Of a stretch of 64,000 bases of DNA, positions 61,614-64,000 are shown one piece after another (within the stretch, counting starts at the first letter, position 1; each line of letters starts with the position of its first letter). A program made the position numbers and the translations under genes. The notes under the pieces were generated by a model. It did no database searches, had not been told where the DNA came from, and saw nothing but the letters and a program-made list of their open reading frames with translations. This DNA comes from Enoplolaimus lenunculus (Eukaryota > Nematoda > Enoplea > Enoplida > Thoracostomopsidae): positions 112,113-176,112 of the forward strand of contig JASANG010001617.1 in assembly GCA_030248215.1 (NCBI GenBank), given 5' to 3'.

Positions 61614-62100
61614 GCTATGTTTTTGTTACGAAGATGTGCAGTATTTTTCATATAAATTGTTTGAATGTGTAAAATCGGTATTTAGTTATATCGTCAGAGT
61701 TATTGTTTCGTAGTTGCAGTCTTGTATCATGACTAAATGCAGAAATGGAGACAAATGATCGCATTGCTGAGCTGGTCAGCAAAGTGTGTAAATTGAGCAA
61801 CATATGCTTACCTTAGAAATTTTCATCTTCGGTAAAAGGCTTATCATTAAGTTTCCAAGCGTCATGAGCATTCAGTATAAGTTAACAGCAGTTAACATTT
61901 TACTTTTCGACAGAAATTGCGGTCTGCGTTTATAGAAGGCACACAGCATGTTGATGGTAAAAAAACTAGGATAACTGGCCAAAATGTGTTTTGCTTTGCT
62001 TTATGTGTTAACTTGGAGCTTTTAAATGATGTACATTCTTTCTCAGTTGGTAAATTTGCTTTAATATTGTTATTGTCTCAGTACCGGTGACTGGAACGTA

Positions 62101-62395
62101 CAATCACGGACAAAATTAAGTGTTGTCGGAATTGCGTTGTAAACGAGATCATAACTGCTATTCTCGCTATTTGCACACATTCGCTTGCTAACGCAATGTA
62201 ACCTAACCTACGCGTGATTGCTGTCGTCTTAACAGTGACTATAGTCACATATAGCTCAGCATTAAAGTTTTCAATTGCGGTTGAACGCGATTGAAAATAA
62301 ATTGCGAAACGCGACTGCAATTGTGTTTTCGGACGCGACTAAGTCACAAGTATAGTACAAGCCGATTGCTGCTCACTTAATTATGTCCGTGTCTG
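62101..62395. mobile_element. TIR element with TA duplication (295 bp)
   Basis: Left CAATCACGGACAAAATTAAG and the reverse complement of the right end, CAGACACGGACATAATTAAG, match at 17 of 20 positions, with TA on both sides. It has GCGATTG-type words inside and termini of the CAGTCACGG kind, so it belongs with the element at 44728-45344. Confidence 0.75.
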
Positions 62396-62404
62396 TAATA
62401 TATA

Positions 62405-62815
62405 CTGTATTGGCCTGAATAAGAGGGGGTCCCCATTTTGATTCCCGATCGATTAAAGTCCGTATCCCTAATAAGAGTGCGTAAGCAGATAGAGTCCGTA
62501 AACCCTAATTAGAGTCCATAAATGACAATTAAAATTACTCCAAAACCAAATAAAGCTAGGTTCGTAACTTAAAGCGTACTTAAGTTTTGAAAATAACATT
62601 TCAAAGTAAAACCTTGCATTATCGTTCAAGCTTTTGATGCAAGGCAAAAAACGTTTAATTCAACGAACAGTTGCAATACCGGATATATATCAGTAACGAA
62701 GGACGACGAAGGCCGGGTTAAAAATATATAACACCCGGTAACCGAATAACAAAGGGGGGTGCCCTCTGGACGGGCCAAAAAATATCAGTCCCCCCTCTTA
62801 TTCGGGTCACTACAG
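62405..62815. mobile_element. TIR element with TA duplication (411 bp), copy 1
   Basis: Left CTGTATTGGCCTGAATAAG and the reverse complement of the right end, CTGTAGTGACCCGAATAAG, are near-identical and followed on both arms by a run of G. TA flanks both ends (62403-62404 and 62816-62817). It begins only 9 bp after the preceding element. It carries repeated agagtcc/taatagagt words and no ORF. Confidence 0.85.
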
Positions 62816-62817
62816 TA

Positions 62818-63509
62818 GATCATAATATTTGAACGAAGTAGATTTCAATTTTGACAATTTACCGGCAGTGCTGTTTTTGAACTTCTAACCGTCATTTGTG
62901 ATAACATTTATTGAGTGCAAGTTTTAGTGCTAAACCAAAATGGACCATTAGTTCAAGTCTTAAAAACGCAAGCTTTCGTTTGCTTTGTCTCTAAAATGAA
63001 CCCTTGAATGGTAGAAATGTTGATAATCGCTAGTTAAGCATTTTTAGTATGTTAGTTATGTAATAATTTTGCGATAAAAAATTTCGCATTTAATTTGCTA
63101 TTTAACGAACTAAAAACCGATGCTAGTCAAACAGGCGGTATTTTGTAAATGAACAGATTTTCTGTTTTTGCATTCGATTACCTATATATTAAATCACATA
63201 TAAATTGTTCGTGTGTGTTGGATTGCTTGTTTAATATTTTTTTGTATTCCGAAATCAGACGTCCATGGAAACTGATTTTTCATACGCGAATATGTAACCT
63301 GTCAGAGAAAAATTATTAGCATCATTGTCCGTTTTCGGCATTTTGCTGAAGTATAAAATTAAATTTATTATTTTAAGTAGATGCGAAATCTTACCTCACC
63401 TCAGGCTCCAGGTATGCGGCAAATTTTGCCGACGTCTTACTCTGGTCTTTTTCGCCTCCGATTGGATGCTGATGAACTACTATCTTCCTGTTACAATCGA
63501 GTTGTAACA
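62818..63509. other. Non-coding spacer
   Basis: No gene or clear repeat is recognised. Confidence 0.5.
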
Positions 63510-63697
63510 GGGCAAAGATTTTTTAACCGCGTTTCGCTTTACCCGCAGAAATTTTATTTCTTTGCCCGGGTATAACCGCGCAAACTCGTTACGTCATTAC
63601 CCGCGCGTATTCTTTACCGTTACTGACCGTACCAGCCCTTATTTTTGCTTCTGCGTTCAATGCAATTGTGTATAATTTTACAGTGCACAGATGTTAA
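63510..63697 (+). repeat. Dispersed repeat, ACCCGCG-rich, copy 2
   Basis: This is colinear with 20145-20297 from gggcaaag through the acccgcg words to gttcaatgcaat and acagtgcacagatgtta. The next TIR element begins immediately after it. Confidence 0.65.
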
Positions 63698-63699
63698 TA

Positions 63700-64000
63700 C
63701 TGTATTGACCCGTATAAGAGGGGGTGGGGTCCCCATTTTGGGTCCGAATCGATAGGAGTCCGTATCCCTAATAAGAGTCCGTAAGCGGATAGAGTCCCTA
63801 AACCCTAATTAGAGTACATAAATGTCAACTTAACCCTAATTGTAGCAAATAATGACTCCAGGACCAAATAATTTGACTTCGAAACTTTAAAGCGTAGTTA
63901 AATTTTGAAGGTACATTCCTAAGTATAACCTTTTACTAGAAAAAAATGCTCAGCACATTCGCTTGATGTAACCTGGAAAAGTATTAAGAAACAATAGCTG
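63700..64000 (+). mobile_element. TIR element copy 2, running off the window
   Basis: It starts CTGTATTGACCCGTATAAGAG after TA and is colinear with 62405-62560 (ggtccccattttg, gtccgtatccctaataagag, aaaccctaattagagt). The right end lies beyond the window. Confidence 0.8.

Larger units (their letters stand above)
60417..62100. other. 3' flank of PLC-beta
   Basis: There is no further conserved exon. A candidate AATAAA lies at 61269-61274, about 850 nt after the stop, followed by a T run. A short aactggtaataggtg repeat piece lies at about 60945-60975, and the ATT microsatellite at 61564-61612. Confidence 0.55.

Overview
The window is nuclear DNA from an intron-rich, AT-rich invertebrate animal. 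The lineage cannot be fixed from the sequence alone. Coding exons are short (54 to 227 bp), flanked by GT..AG with T-rich acceptors, and separated by introns of about 0.15 to 4.2 kb. Two conserved animal genes are present, both on the + strand, and everything else is introns and a repeat-rich spacer. I found no prokaryotic features, rRNA or CRISPR arrays.

Gene 1 (849-11214, 5' end off the window) is VPS18, a core subunit of the HOPS/CORVET tethering complexes that act on late endosomes and lysosomes. Its exons follow human VPS18 in order from the end of the beta-propeller through the helical repeat region to the RING. The RING is anomalous. It reads well up to the C-x-H ligands at 7435-7441, then colinearity is lost, and the last CxxC half appears 3.6 kb later in the terminal exon (11074-11214). 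The intron between them holds a very AT-rich block: a ~147-bp tandem repeat, a minus-strand ORF resembling a LINE ORF1 protein, three consecutive GC-rich hairpins and a minus-strand reverse transcriptase fragment with a YIDD motif.

The spacer (11215-36174) has no recognisable host gene. It is built of DNA-transposon debris: a ~725-bp near-perfect-order palindrome (foldback), hAT-like non-autonomous elements with 8-bp target duplications and short hexamer arrays, microsatellites, and an unusual GC-richer block without ORFs (about 29450-34400). That block contains a compact minus-strand promoter-like module: three ~72-bp repeats carrying paired CCAAT/ATTGG boxes, a TATA box and a splice donor.

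Gene 2 (36175-60416) is a phospholipase C beta of the PLCB4/norpA type. I reconstructed it as 34 exons whose summed length (3858 bp) is an exact multiple of three and whose phases all agree, giving a predicted 1285-residue protein: PH, four EF hands, catalytic X and Y boxes, C2 and a long coiled-coil C-terminal domain ending in a PDZ-type ETVI tail. Its introns carry further MITEs.

The 3' flank (60417-64000) holds two adjacent TIR elements with TA target duplications and the start of a second copy of one of them. The two host genes are biochemically unrelated (endolysosomal tethering and Gq/phosphoinositide signalling); nothing suggests they work together beyond being neighbours.
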